A stretch of 64,000 nt of DNA from an uncultured archaeon. Lineage in GTDB: Archaea > Micrarchaeota > Micrarchaeia > Anstonellales > Anstonellaceae. A model generated the notes under the pieces. The model was not told the origin of the DNA, did not search any database, and saw only the letters and a program-made list of their open reading frames with translations. The position numbers and the translations under genes were made by a program. The DNA lies in assembly GCA_902384555.1 (NCBI GenBank), contig CABMCD010000018.1, positions 1 through 64,000 on the forward strand, read 5' to 3'. This document shows, in pieces, positions 1 to 7,428 of the stretch (positions are counted from its first letter, which is position 1; each line of letters opens with the position of its first letter).

Positions 1-484
1 GGGCCACATCCGGGCCGCCATTCCCGGCACGCTGGCTCAGGAGGCGCGCGACCTCAAGGTCATCGGCCGCCCCGCGCTCACGCCCTTCTCCAAGGGCAGC
101 TGGGTGGTGGGCCGCATCGAGAACATTTCCGAGCCGGTGGCGCTCGCGGTCGTGGAGGCCGAGGCGGTGGAGGGCCAGCGGGCCCCCAAGTCCAGCGCCT
201 ACGTGGTGCTGCATGCCTCCTACATCAAGCGCGGCTACGTCAAGAAGGTGCGCGACGAGTACCGCATCGGCGACATCATCCGCGCGCGCGTGGTGGAAAT
301 GAAGAACGGCGAGCACCACATCTCCACCGACGACGCGCACGCGGGCTGCCTGATTGCCTACTGCGCCGGCTGCCGCACGCCGCTGGAAAAGCGCCCGGCC
401 GGCCTGCAGTGCCCGGCGTGCGACCGGCGCGACAACCGCAAATTGGCTGACGATTACAAAGTGCTGCCCCGCACGCGCGAGTGA
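1..484 (+). CDS. csl4: Exosome complex RNA-binding subunit Csl4 (5' end outside window)
   Basis: Partial protein, open from base 2 to the stop at 482-484. Csl4 is a cap subunit of the archaeal RNA exosome that binds RNA and recruits DnaG or substrate. The visible part has an S1-like beta-rich domain (VVGRIENISEP and later GDIIRARVVEMKNGEHHIST). It ends with a zinc ribbon of two Cys pairs (YCAGCRTPL and LQCPACDRR). S1 followed by a C-terminal zinc ribbon is the Csl4 arrangement, which separates it from Rrp4 (S1 plus KH). The next gene is RNA polymerase subunit L. The N-terminal domain lies upstream of the window. Confidence 0.85.
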   Translation, partial: GHIRAAIPGTLAQEARDLKVIGRPALTPFSKGSWVVGRIENISEPVALAVVEAEAVEGQRAPKSSAYVVLHASYIKRGYVKKVRDEYRIGDIIRARVVEMKNGEHHISTDDAHAGCLIAYCAGCRTPLEKRPAGLQCPACDRRDNRKLADDYKVLPRTRE

Positions 485-517
485 AGGGGATAAAACCCGA
501 TGCATCGAGGTGGAATC

Positions 518-1918
518 ATGAAGCTGAACGTCAAGGCCCAGGAACCCAATTACATCGAAATCGAATTCATGGACGAGGACATCAGCCTCGTGCACGCCCT
601 GCGCGAGCTGCTGGTGGACAAGAAGGACGTCGAGTTCGTGGCCGCCAAGACCGACCACCCGCAGGTCGGCCAGCCCACGCTGATTCTGCGCACCAAGAAG
701 GAGGACGCGCTGGACACCCTGCGCGGCGCGCTCAAGGAGCTCAAGAAGGAAGTGAGCGAATTCAAGAGCGAGCTCAAGTCCGCCAAGAAGCCCAAGTCCA
801 AGTATAGTGAGACGAGGGTGAGAGGTTTGTCCGAGGAGAAGAAAATAGAGAACAAAGCCGGCTCCTCCCGCTCGACATCCCCTTCGCAACAGCCAACGTC
901 TCCTTCTCGCTCTTCTTATTCCGTTTTCAGCGAGCTCACCCGCTCGATTTCCCTTCCCCTGCTGGGGGAGGTGCCGGCCTATTACCTCCTTCTGCTGTTC
1001 CTCTTCATCCTCTACATCCTCACCAAATCGCTGCTGGTCGGCCTTGCGTCGGGCCTGCTCATGGTCTTTATCGTGGTTTACGAATTTTACGCCGGCGTGA
1101 AGGAGGGCGGCTGGAAAAACGAGCTGAAGCAGACGGGGCTGGCCGTTCTGGTGGCCGTCATCATCTGGTTCGGCTCGGGAATGGTGCTGCAAACCTCCAC
1201 CCCGATTAACGCCATCGTGTCCTGCTCCATGCGCCCGGCATATGAGCGCGGGGATTTGGTGCTGCTGGCAGGCGGCGTGAGCCGGACGCCCGTTTACCCG
1301 TATGGCGGAAAAATCGCCGACATCAATTCCACGGCCAGCGTGGCCTACCAGAATTCCAGCTGGACGGCGGGCGGCTCGTGGCTGGCCTACTGCTCCCAGC
1401 ACGTGTCCGACGACGCGCGCTGCCAGGCGTTCGTGCGCCAGCCGGCCGCGTTTGTCGAAACGCATGGGCCGCTGGAAGTGCATTACGGCTCCTGCGCCCG
1501 CGAGGAAGCCGGCTCCGACAAGACGGTGGCCACCACCATCTGCGTGACGCAGACCAAATTCGGCGGACAGGCCGTTCCCTTTGACGCCCAAGACGACCTG
1601 GTCGTGTATTCCCCCAAGGCAGATGACCTCTACGCCCGGGTGGGCGACATCGTGCACCGCGCGCGAATGGGAATAAACACAAGCGAGGGCCTCTTCTATC
1701 TCACCAAAGGCGACAACAATCCCGTCTACGACTTGCAGGCCTATGACGAAAAGACGCAGGCCGGCAACTCGCCCGTCTCGACCGCGCAGGTGAAGGGCCA
1801 CGTGTGGCTGCGCATCCCCTTTATCGGCAATCTGAAATTGTTCATCACGCCCGCCGTGCTGGCCGACCCCAGCTCTCTGTCCGGATGTGACAGCCATTTC
1901 GCCCCCAACGACCGATAG
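518..1918 (+). CDS. rpoL: RNA polymerase subunit L fused in frame to an S26B-type signal peptidase
   Basis: Residues 1-95 are RpoL (Rpb11-like), with MDEDISLVHALRELL, VEFVAAKTDHPQVG and a C-terminal Lys/Glu helix. A Ser-rich linker (about 96-145) joins it to a membrane signal peptidase. That half has two or three membrane segments (about 155-235), the catalytic Ser in CSMRPAYERGDLV, the His in GDIVHRARMG and the LTKGDNNPVYD box, which fits the Ser/His archaeal Sec11 type. The start is ATG 518 after a GAGGTGG site. RpoL is cytoplasmic, so the fusion is odd. At the junction another frame has tandem stops TAG-TGA (805-810), followed by GGGTGAGAGG and in-frame GTG 818 or TTG 827. Two separate genes joined by a frameshift or a readthrough artefact are therefore possible. 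Both domain calls are firm; the fusion is not. Confidence 0.8.
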   Translation: MKLNVKAQEPNYIEIEFMDEDISLVHALRELLVDKKDVEFVAAKTDHPQVGQPTLILRTKKEDALDTLRGALKELKKEVSEFKSELKSAKKPKSKYSETRVRGLSEEKKIENKAGSSRSTSPSQQPTSPSRSSYSVFSELTRSISLPLLGEVPAYYLLLLFLFILYILTKSLLVGLASGLLMVFIVVYEFYAGVKEGGWKNELKQTGLAVLVAVIIWFGSGMVLQTSTPINAIVSCSMRPAYERGDLVLLAGGVSRTPVYPYGGKIADINSTASVAYQNSSWTAGGSWLAYCSQHVSDDARCQAFVRQPAAFVETHGPLEVHYGSCAREEAGSDKTVATTICVTQTKFGGQAVPFDAQDDLVVYSPKADDLYARVGDIVHRARMGINTSEGLFYLTKGDNNPVYDLQAYDEKTQAGNSPVSTAQVKGHVWLRIPFIGNLKLFITPAVLADPSSLSGCDSHFAPNDR

Positions 1919-1949
1919 GGAGATAAACGCCGGCTTCCAGAGGCAGACC

Positions 1950-2471
1950 ATGGCATCCAAAAAAACGCCCGTCATCGCCGTGGTGGACACCACGTTCTCC
2001 ACCGTCAACATGGGGAAAATCGCGGTCGATGAGCTGAAGAAGAGCTATCCCAAAATCCGGGTCATCCGCCACACAGTGCCCGGTTTCAAAGACTTGGCCG
2101 TGGAATGCCAGCGCCTGCTCAAAGACGGCGCCGACATCGCCCTGGCGCTGGGCATGGTGGGCAGCGCCCCCATCGACACCCAGTGCGCGCACGAGGCCAG
2201 CATCGGCGTGCAGATGGCCAAGATGAACACCAACAAGCACATCATCGAAGTGTTTGTCCACATGAAAGAAAGCGAACGCGAGGACGGCTCGATTGACGAG
2301 CAGGACCTTCTTTCCCTCACCGAGGACCGCGTGCGCAAGCACGCCCACAACGCCGTCTGGCTGCTCATCAGCCCCGAAAAACTCGTCGAGCGCGCCGGCA
2401 CGGGCAGGCGGCAGGGCCGCGAAGACGTCGGACCCGCGCAGCCGGAACGGCGCGGAGCCAAGAACAGCTGA
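1950..2471 (+). CDS. ribC: Riboflavin synthase, archaeal type (RibC)
   Basis: 173 aa. It converts two 6,7-dimethyl-8-ribityllumazine molecules to riboflavin plus the pyrimidinedione. The archaeal enzyme is related to lumazine synthase, not to bacterial RibE. Family signatures are VVDTTFSTVNMGKIAVDEL, RHTVPGFKDLAVECQRLL, ALGMVGSAPIDTQCAHEAS and NKHIIEVFVHM. ATG 1950 was chosen over an in-frame ATG at 1887 because residues before MASKKTPVIAVV have no family counterpart. The C-terminal 20 residues are a charged tail. ribH starts 9 bases after the stop, which suggests one transcript. Confidence 0.93.
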   Translation: MASKKTPVIAVVDTTFSTVNMGKIAVDELKKSYPKIRVIRHTVPGFKDLAVECQRLLKDGADIALALGMVGSAPIDTQCAHEASIGVQMAKMNTNKHIIEVFVHMKESEREDGSIDEQDLLSLTEDRVRKHAHNAVWLLISPEKLVERAGTGRRQGREDVGPAQPERRGAKNS

Positions 2472-2480
2472 GGTAATTCC

Positions 2481-2921
2481 ATGGATTTGTCCAAACAGCC
2501 CAAAGCCATCGCCATGGCCGTGGCCGACTTCAACGACGAAATCACCGGGCGCATGCTGGCGCAGGCGCAGGAAGAGGCCAAGAAATCGGGCGCCGAAGTG
2601 GTCAAAACCGTCCATGTGCCCGGCGCCTATGATTTGCCCCTCATCGTGGCCACCCTGCTTGAGCGCGAGGACATCGACGCGGCCGTGGCGCTCGGGGCCG
2701 TGGTGAAGGGGGAGACCGGCCATGACGAGGTGGTGGTCAGCACCTGCGCCAAGCAGCTGAGCGACCTCTCGATTGAATTCGGCAAGCCGGTCGGCATGGG
2801 TATCATCGGCCCCGGCGTCACCCACGCGCAGGCGCAGGCCCGGGCAGATGAATACGCCCGCCGCGCCGTGCAGGCCGCGCTCAAACTCGTCGATGCGCTG
2901 GCCGAGGCGCAGGAAGATTAG
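2481..2921 (+). CDS. ribH: 6,7-dimethyl-8-ribityllumazine synthase
   Basis: 146 aa, the usual length. It condenses 5-amino-6-ribitylaminouracil with dihydroxybutanone phosphate. Visible motifs are VADFNDEITGRML, VPGAYDLPLIVATLL, AVALGAVVKGETGHDEVV (phosphate- and substrate-binding loop with the conserved His) and GKPVGMGIIGPGVT. It lies between ribC and ribA/ribD, giving a pathway cluster. No dihydroxybutanone phosphate synthase (RibB) is present in the window, so that substrate must come from a gene elsewhere. Confidence 0.95.
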   Translation: MDLSKQPKAIAMAVADFNDEITGRMLAQAQEEAKKSGAEVVKTVHVPGAYDLPLIVATLLEREDIDAAVALGAVVKGETGHDEVVVSTCAKQLSDLSIEFGKPVGMGIIGPGVTHAQAQARADEYARRAVQAALKLVDALAEAQED

Positions 2922-3020
2922 AAGCGCGAGCAACCGGGTGGAAAAAAGGACAGACCGCCATGCTCGAGGGGTGCGGTTGGAAGAAAACGGCACGGCCCGT
3001 CCGCCAGACAGCGAATCCCG

Positions 3021-3027
3021 TATAAAG
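3021..3027 (+). promoter_or_regulatory. TATA box candidate for ribA-ribD
   Basis: TATAAAG in the 128-base gap between ribH and ribA, 29 bases before the ribA ATG. It is followed by a purine-rich ribosome binding site (AAGGGGATAAG). This suggests ribA-ribD can be transcribed apart from ribC-ribH. No FMN riboswitch-like structure was seen. Confidence 0.4.
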
Positions 3028-3049
3028 GCTGGTCTTCAAAGGGGATAAG

Positions 3050-3736
3050 ATGGACCCAAAAACAAAAACGCCCAAATCAAATTCCGGCCGCGCCGCGCCC
3101 TGTCCCTGCCATCACATGAATCTGCGGCGGGTGGCCAAAACCGTGCTGCCCACCAAATACGGCCAGTTCAGCCTCTGGGCTTATCAGGAAACCGCGGGAG
3201 GGCGCAAAGGAGGGCCCAAGGCCGCGCCCGACGGGCCGACCCATCTTGCGCTCTTTGTCGGCCATGTGGAGGGCGCCGCCCGCGTGCCGGTGCGCCTGCA
3301 TTCCGAATGCGTCACCGGCGACGCGCTGGGGTCCTTGCGCTGCGACTGCGGCCCGCAATTGGAGAAGGCCATGCGCATGATTCAGGCGCAGGAGCGGGGC
3401 GTGCTCATCCACCTCGACCAGGAAGGACGGGGCATCGGGCTGGCCAACAAGATGAAGGCCTATGCCCTGCAGGACGAGGGACTGGACACCGTGGAGGCCA
3501 ACCTCAAGCTCGGATTTGTGGAGGACAAGCGCGACTATTCGGCCGCGGCCTGCATTTTGCGGGATTTGGGCGTGAAATCGGTTTTGCTGATTACCAACAA
3601 CCCCAAGAAAGTGGAAGGCCTGCAAAAATGCGGCATGGACGTGGAGGGCCGCCTGCCGCTCCTCACGCCCCCCAACCCCAACAACGCGCTGTATTTGCAG
3701 ACCAAGAAAAAGAAAATGGGGCACCTGCTGGAGTAG
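3050..3736 (+). CDS. ribA: GTP cyclohydrolase II (RibA)
   Basis: 228 aa. It opens GTP to 2,5-diamino-6-ribosylamino-pyrimidinone phosphate, the first riboflavin step. The three zinc Cys are in SECVTGDALGSLRCDCG, followed by HLDQEGRGIGLANKMKAYAL and DTVEANLKLGF, all close to the bacterial enzyme. The first 25 residues are a Lys/Pro/Cys-rich extension. There is no fused RibB domain. Most archaea start this pathway with GTP cyclohydrolase III (ArfA) plus ArfB, so a bacterial-type RibA here suggests transfer. ribD follows after 5 bases. Confidence 0.95.
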   Translation: MDPKTKTPKSNSGRAAPCPCHHMNLRRVAKTVLPTKYGQFSLWAYQETAGGRKGGPKAAPDGPTHLALFVGHVEGAARVPVRLHSECVTGDALGSLRCDCGPQLEKAMRMIQAQERGVLIHLDQEGRGIGLANKMKAYALQDEGLDTVEANLKLGFVEDKRDYSAAACILRDLGVKSVLLITNNPKKVEGLQKCGMDVEGRLPLLTPPNPNNALYLQTKKKKMGHLLE

Positions 3737-3741
3737 AAAAG

Positions 3742-5046
3742 ATGGGACGAAAAAAAAGCCCGCTGAAAAAAGGGCGGAAAACGGCGAAAAGGGCGCAGGG
3801 TGCAAAAACAAGGCCGGCAGGCCCGGGCCGCCGCCGGCCCGGCGCATCCGCTGCAACCGCTAAAAACGACCGGACGTTCATGCGCCGCTGCTTTTCGCTG
3901 GCCATCAAAGGCCGCCCCTCGCCCAACCCGTTTGTGGGCGCCGTCATCGTGCGCAACGGCCGCGTGGTGGGGGAGGGTTTCCATGAGGCGGCCGGCCAGC
4001 GCCATGCCGAAGCGGAGGCCATCCGCCAAGTGAAGCGCAAGTTCGGGGCCATGGCCCCCTATTTCCTGTCCACCTCCACGCTCTATGTCAATTTGGAGCC
4101 CTGCGACCATTACGGCAAGCAGCCGCCCTGCACGCAGGCCATCCTGCGCGCCGGCATCCGGCGCGTGGTGTATGCCATGCCCGACCCCAACCCCCAAGCG
4201 CGGGGCGGGGCGGGGACCTTGGCGAAAAACGGCGTCAATGTCCGGCTGGCGGGAGCGAAAATGCAGGCCGAGGCGCGCGCGCTCAACGCGCCCTTTATCC
4301 ACCGCATCCGAACCGGGCGGGCCTATGTCACGCTCAAAATGGCGCTCAGCAAAGACAACCAAGTGGCCGCGTCAGGAGCCGGCAGGCAAGCCGCGGCCTT
4401 GAAGTCCGGCCGGACGGACAAGCCGCATCCCATTTACATTTCCTCGCCCGCCTCGCTTGAAATGGCGCACGTCATGCGCGACAAGTGCCCCGCCATCATG
4501 GCCGGCATCGGCACCGTGCGGGCCGACAATCCGCGCCTCACCTGCCGGATGGCGGGCGGGCACGACCCCCTGCGCATCATCGTGGACGCCCGGCTGCAAA
4601 TCGACGAGAAGGCCAAGGTGCTGCGCGACGACCGCGCCCTGCTGGCGTGCGGGCGGAAAATGGACCGGCAAAAGGCCGGAAGGCTGAAGAAAAGGGGCTT
4701 TTCGCTCGTCATCCTGCCCGAGCGCGGGGGGCGGCTGGATTTCAGGCCCCTGCTGGCCCATCTGGCAGGCATGGGCATCGACCACGTGCTGCTGGAGGGC
4801 GGGCCGCGGCTGGCGGAAAGCATGCTCAGGCAGGGACTGGTGAACGAGACGGTGCTGTTCCGCTCGCCGAAAAAAATGGGGGCGGGGAAACAGGACCCCG
4901 AAATGGCCAAGGCCGTGGACGCCATCCTCGCCGCCTCGCGCGCCGCGCGCCGCCAGACGATGCGCTCCGGCCCCGACCGGGTCGAATTCGCCAGGGCAAG
5001 AAAAGAAAAGAACGGCTGCTTCTGGCCCGCTTTTTTTGAAAAATAA
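3742..5046 (+). CDS. ribD: Bifunctional diaminohydroxyphosphoribosylaminopyrimidine deaminase / 5-amino-6-(5-phosphoribosylamino)uracil reductase
   Basis: 434 aa. A basic N-terminal tail of about 45 residues precedes the cytidine-deaminase-like domain (PNPFVGAVIVRNGRVVGEG, zinc His and catalytic Glu in HAEAEAI, and LEPCDHYGKQPPCTQAIL with the two zinc Cys). The reductase domain follows (VMRDKCPAIMAGIGTVRADN, DPLRIIVDARL, LLEGGPRLAESML). Archaea usually carry only a RibD-C-like reductase (ArfC); the two-domain form matches bacterial RibD and its RibA partner. Start ATG 3742 lies 5 bases after ribA. The last codons lie in the first copy of a short direct repeat (5024-5049). Confidence 0.95.
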   Translation: MGRKKSPLKKGRKTAKRAQGAKTRPAGPGRRRPGASAATAKNDRTFMRRCFSLAIKGRPSPNPFVGAVIVRNGRVVGEGFHEAAGQRHAEAEAIRQVKRKFGAMAPYFLSTSTLYVNLEPCDHYGKQPPCTQAILRAGIRRVVYAMPDPNPQARGGAGTLAKNGVNVRLAGAKMQAEARALNAPFIHRIRTGRAYVTLKMALSKDNQVAASGAGRQAAALKSGRTDKPHPIYISSPASLEMAHVMRDKCPAIMAGIGTVRADNPRLTCRMAGGHDPLRIIVDARLQIDEKAKVLRDDRALLACGRKMDRQKAGRLKKRGFSLVILPERGGRLDFRPLLAHLAGMGIDHVLLEGGPRLAESMLRQGLVNETVLFRSPKKMGAGKQDPEMAKAVDAILAASRAARRQTMRSGPDRVEFARARKEKNGCFWPAFFEK

Positions 5047-5087
5047 AAACGGCCCGCCTCGCGGCGGCCCGCTTTGAAAAATAAAAA
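5024..5087 (+). repeat. Short tandem duplication across the ribD 3' end
   Basis: GGCCCGC-T(7)-GAAAAATAAAAA at 5024-5049 recurs as GGCCCGC-TTT-GAAAAATAAAAA at 5066-5087. The copies differ only in T-run length. The first copy contains the ribD stop codon, and the second lies just outside the convergent gene at 5091. It looks like local slippage or duplication; the T-runs may serve termination. Confidence 0.6.
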
Positions 5088-5090
5088 AAA

Positions 5091-5378
5091 TCAAAAGCCG
5101 ATTCCCCCCGGCGCGTCGGGCATGGAAGCCTTTCCGCCGCCGGCCATCCGGGGCCCGAACGCCTGCACCGGATGGGGCATCAGGTCGTTCGAATCCACGA
5201 AAAAGGTTTTTGCGCCGAACTTGATGCCGGTTTGGAACGGCCCGACCGGAACCACGTTGCCGAGGATGCGGCGGCCGTCCGCCAGATCGACATAAACCGG
5301 GGACGGGCGCGGGGAGGACAGGCCGTTCGGGTAGAACGGCCGGACGGATTTTACTGAATTTGCATGGACCGCGTTCAT
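5091..5378 (-). CDS. Hypothetical protein, 95 aa
   Basis: No family recognised. It is Pro/Gly-rich with a central beta-like stretch (PVYVDLADGRRILGNVVPVG, then GIKFGAKTFFVDSNDLM). No signal peptide or membrane segment is visible. ATG 5378 has a GAGGTGAAACC ribosome binding site and lies 9 bases after the stop of the HTH gene on the same strand, so the two are probably co-transcribed. It is convergent with ribD. Confidence 0.55.
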   Translation of the reverse strand: MNAVHANSVKSVRPFYPNGLSSPRPSPVYVDLADGRRILGNVVPVGPFQTGIKFGAKTFFVDSNDLMPHPVQAFGPRMAGGGKASMPDAPGGIGF

Positions 5379-5387
5379 GGTTTCACC

Positions 5388-5672
5388 TCAGGTGGAATAG
5401 ACTTGGGGCTGCCGCGCGCCGGACGGGCCCGCGATGGCCCGCCAGACGGTGGCGGAGGAGACGCCGAACTCGACCGCGAGCTGGCGCACGCTGACGGGAT
5501 GCGTCAGGTAGTAGTCCTTTATCGCCTGCTTCTGGGGCGCGCTGAGCCGGCAGCGCGCCGCCGTTTTGCAGGAGATGCTTGGAGGCTCACAGAAGGCGCA
5601 GAGGGATAATGGAGCTCGACTGGCAACGGCTGGAAGTCGTCTGCGTAGTCTTGCTGCGATTCGCCATAACAA
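5388..5672 (-). CDS. Small helix-turn-helix protein (start or frame uncertain)
   Basis: The C-terminal half is a resolvase- or transposase-like HTH: LSAPQKQAIKDYYLTHPVSV followed by RQLAVEFGVSSATVWRAI. The N-terminal third (LWRIAARLRRRL...) is unconvincing and would need TTG 5672. A much better start, ATG 5667 behind GGAGGG, opens a different frame reading MANRSKTTQTTSSRC, which stops at 5587. A frameshift between 5667 and about 5590 may separate the real start from the HTH. It is likely a DNA-binding regulator acting with the 95-aa gene downstream. Confidence 0.55.
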   Translation of the reverse strand: MLWRIAARLRRRLPAVASRAPLSLCAFCEPPSISCKTAARCRLSAPQKQAIKDYYLTHPVSVRQLAVEFGVSSATVWRAIAGPSGARQPQVYST

Positions 5673-5740
5673 TCCCTCCTATGGGGGCGCGCCTCAAGCC
5701 GAGCGGCTGTCGCGCCTCACCATTAGGTGTGAAGAAAATG

Positions 5741-5748
5741 TTTATATG
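5741..5748 (+). promoter_or_regulatory. Divergent TATA element
   Basis: TTTATATG on the plus strand, 77 bases before the lipoprotein start at 5825. Read on the minus strand the same site is CATATAAA, about 75 bases before the HTH gene start. It could serve either or both divergent transcripts. Confidence 0.4.
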
Positions 5749-5824
5749 CAGGTGTTTCAAGCCGGGAACACGAACAGGCGGGCGGGGGATTAACAATAAA
5801 AGGCATCATACTCCAAGCCTGCCC

Positions 5825-6826
5825 ATGACGAGGGCAGAGCTGCGCTTGCTTACCCTGGCGGCGCTGGCGTTCCTGGTTCTGGGCGCCGGCTGCGCGCAAT
5901 ACCGGGCCGACCTCAACCAGCACTTCGAGGGCAACGGCACGTCCGTCCTCAAGGCCAGCGAGCGCTTCAGCATCCGGCCCGAGCTGGTGCAGGATTATAT
6001 CACCCAGATGGGCGGCAACAACAGCGCCGACAGCCGCTGGCTGCTGCAGTCCATCGTGGCCTATTACAATCAGGGCGCATATGCGCGCGCCATTTGCCGC
6101 CGCGCCCCCGGCGCCGACCTGTGCATCGCGGGCGCGAACGGCAGCCTGAGCTGGCAGACCACGCTCACGCCGGACGGGCGGTTCTACACCTGGAGCAGCA
6201 GCACCGACTGGCTCAACCTCAAGCAGACCACCACCTATCAAATCAGCCACCTGCCGCTCATCCACTACGAAGTCTACCAGCAGAAGTCCAACAACGACAT
6301 CGCGGCCATGGAATGGAGCGACTTGCGCGCATCGCTGGTGCAAGACATGCAGGCTTGGGCGGAGGCGGGCCAGCCGCTTTCCAATGACACCCAGGCCTTC
6401 CTCCAGCCCGACAGCCCATTCGTGGGCGCGATGGAGCAGTACGCCCCCACGCGCGTGCCGGCCCAAATCGTGGATTTCGAGGGCAACTCGCTGAGGGGCC
6501 ACACCATGCAGGCGCCGTCCATTTCCGACCCGGCCGGCGCCGGACTGCTGGCCGAGATGACGTACCAGGCGGACTTCCCGGACCCCGTCGTGTCGGCCAG
6601 CATGGGCGGCCAGCCGGTTTCGGTCAATGGCAGCCGCATCCGCCTCGCGTTTAACGCCACCGAAAGCCCGCCCGGCGGGCGCATCGTGGTGGTAACCGCC
6701 CGCGAGTTCTCGCCGCTGGGCGCCTACACCTGGCTGATACCCATCTTCGGCATCCTCATCACCATCGCCCGCGACTATCTGGTGGGGGACAAGCGCCTCT
6801 GGAAGGAGGACGAGGACGACGAGTAA
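5825..6826 (+). CDS. Membrane-anchored lipoprotein of unknown function
   Basis: 333 aa from ATG 5825. The N-terminus is a lipoprotein signal: TRAELR, a hydrophobic core and lipobox LGAGC, then AQY. The exported body has no recognised domain; it carries Cys pairs (AICRRAPGADLCIAG) and an Ig-like beta-rich end. Near the C-terminus is one membrane helix (YTWLIPIFGILITIA) followed by an acidic tail (KEDEDDE), so the protein may be anchored at both ends. In-frame codons before 5825 (MFICRCF...) lack a good ribosome site. It has its own TATA box. Confidence 0.6.
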   Translation: MTRAELRLLTLAALAFLVLGAGCAQYRADLNQHFEGNGTSVLKASERFSIRPELVQDYITQMGGNNSADSRWLLQSIVAYYNQGAYARAICRRAPGADLCIAGANGSLSWQTTLTPDGRFYTWSSSTDWLNLKQTTTYQISHLPLIHYEVYQQKSNNDIAAMEWSDLRASLVQDMQAWAEAGQPLSNDTQAFLQPDSPFVGAMEQYAPTRVPAQIVDFEGNSLRGHTMQAPSISDPAGAGLLAEMTYQADFPDPVVSASMGGQPVSVNGSRIRLAFNATESPPGGRIVVVTAREFSPLGAYTWLIPIFGILITIARDYLVGDKRLWKEDEDDE

Positions 6827-6843
6827 GGCGCAACGACCAAAGC

Positions 6844-6850
6844 TATATAA
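6844..6850 (+). promoter_or_regulatory. TATA box for the 6895 gene
   Basis: TATATAA, 45 bases upstream of ATG 6895 and just after the stop of the preceding lipoprotein gene. Confidence 0.5.
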
Positions 6851-6894
6851 CCCCTCAAGGGACCATAATCCCATCGCATTAACGAGTGAAAACC

Positions 6895-7428
6895 ATGGCT
6901 GACAACAAATTCGAGCACATGAAGGACGAGATTGTCCGGCACGGCGGCTATTTCGCGCACTTCTACTTCGACATGCACGGCAACAACCCCAGCACCCTGC
7001 ACGACATCATGGTCGGCTTCGTGGGGCGCGTGGCCAAGGAGAGAGGCGTGCACATGGCGGTCGGGGCGGTGGAGGACCCCATCGAGCACGACGGCATGTA
7101 TTCCAGCACGGCGCGCGTCTCCATGCTGGTCACCGACCTGCCCAGCCTCGCGCGCCTGGCGGTGAGCTATTCGCCCATCGGCATCGAACTCGAGGAGCCG
7201 CACGAGGCGCACGTGCGCGCCGGCGACCTGCAGGCCGCGCTGATGAGCGTCTCGGCCACGGCGCAGGACCTCACCCAGCACATTCTCAAGAAAGGGCTGC
7301 TGGACGACGAGCAGAAAAAGAACTTCGAAAAACAGATTCTCTACCGCGCCGAGCTGGGGCGCCGCCTGATGGAGGGCGGCAGCGAGTTCGCCAAGGGCAA
7401 GAAGGCGGACGAGAAGAAGGACAAATGA
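6895..7428 (+). CDS. Conserved hypothetical soluble protein
   Basis: 177 aa (180 from GTG 6886). It looks cytoplasmic and alpha/beta: HGGYFAHFYFDMHGN, then VGAVEDPIEHDGMYSSTARV, SPIGIELEEPHEAHV and a long helix (LQAALMSVSATAQDLTQHIL), ending in a Lys-rich tail. I recognise the general look of a conserved archaeal protein but cannot name a family. Its stop overlaps the start of the YkgJ-like gene by 4 bases (ATGA), so the two are translationally coupled. Confidence 0.6.
   Translation: MADNKFEHMKDEIVRHGGYFAHFYFDMHGNNPSTLHDIMVGFVGRVAKERGVHMAVGAVEDPIEHDGMYSSTARVSMLVTDLPSLARLAVSYSPIGIELEEPHEAHVRAGDLQAALMSVSATAQDLTQHILKKGLLDDEQKKNFEKQILYRAELGRRLMEGGSEFAKGKKADEKKDK

Noticed and set aside
1845..2993. 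Minus-strand 380-codon frame across ribC and ribH
   Set aside because: It is the antisense shadow of two well-supported genes with clear motifs.
1918..3050. FMN riboswitch upstream of the riboflavin genes
   Set aside because: The gaps before ribC, ribH and ribA are short or lack the conserved FMN-box blocks; only a TATA-like element was found before ribA.
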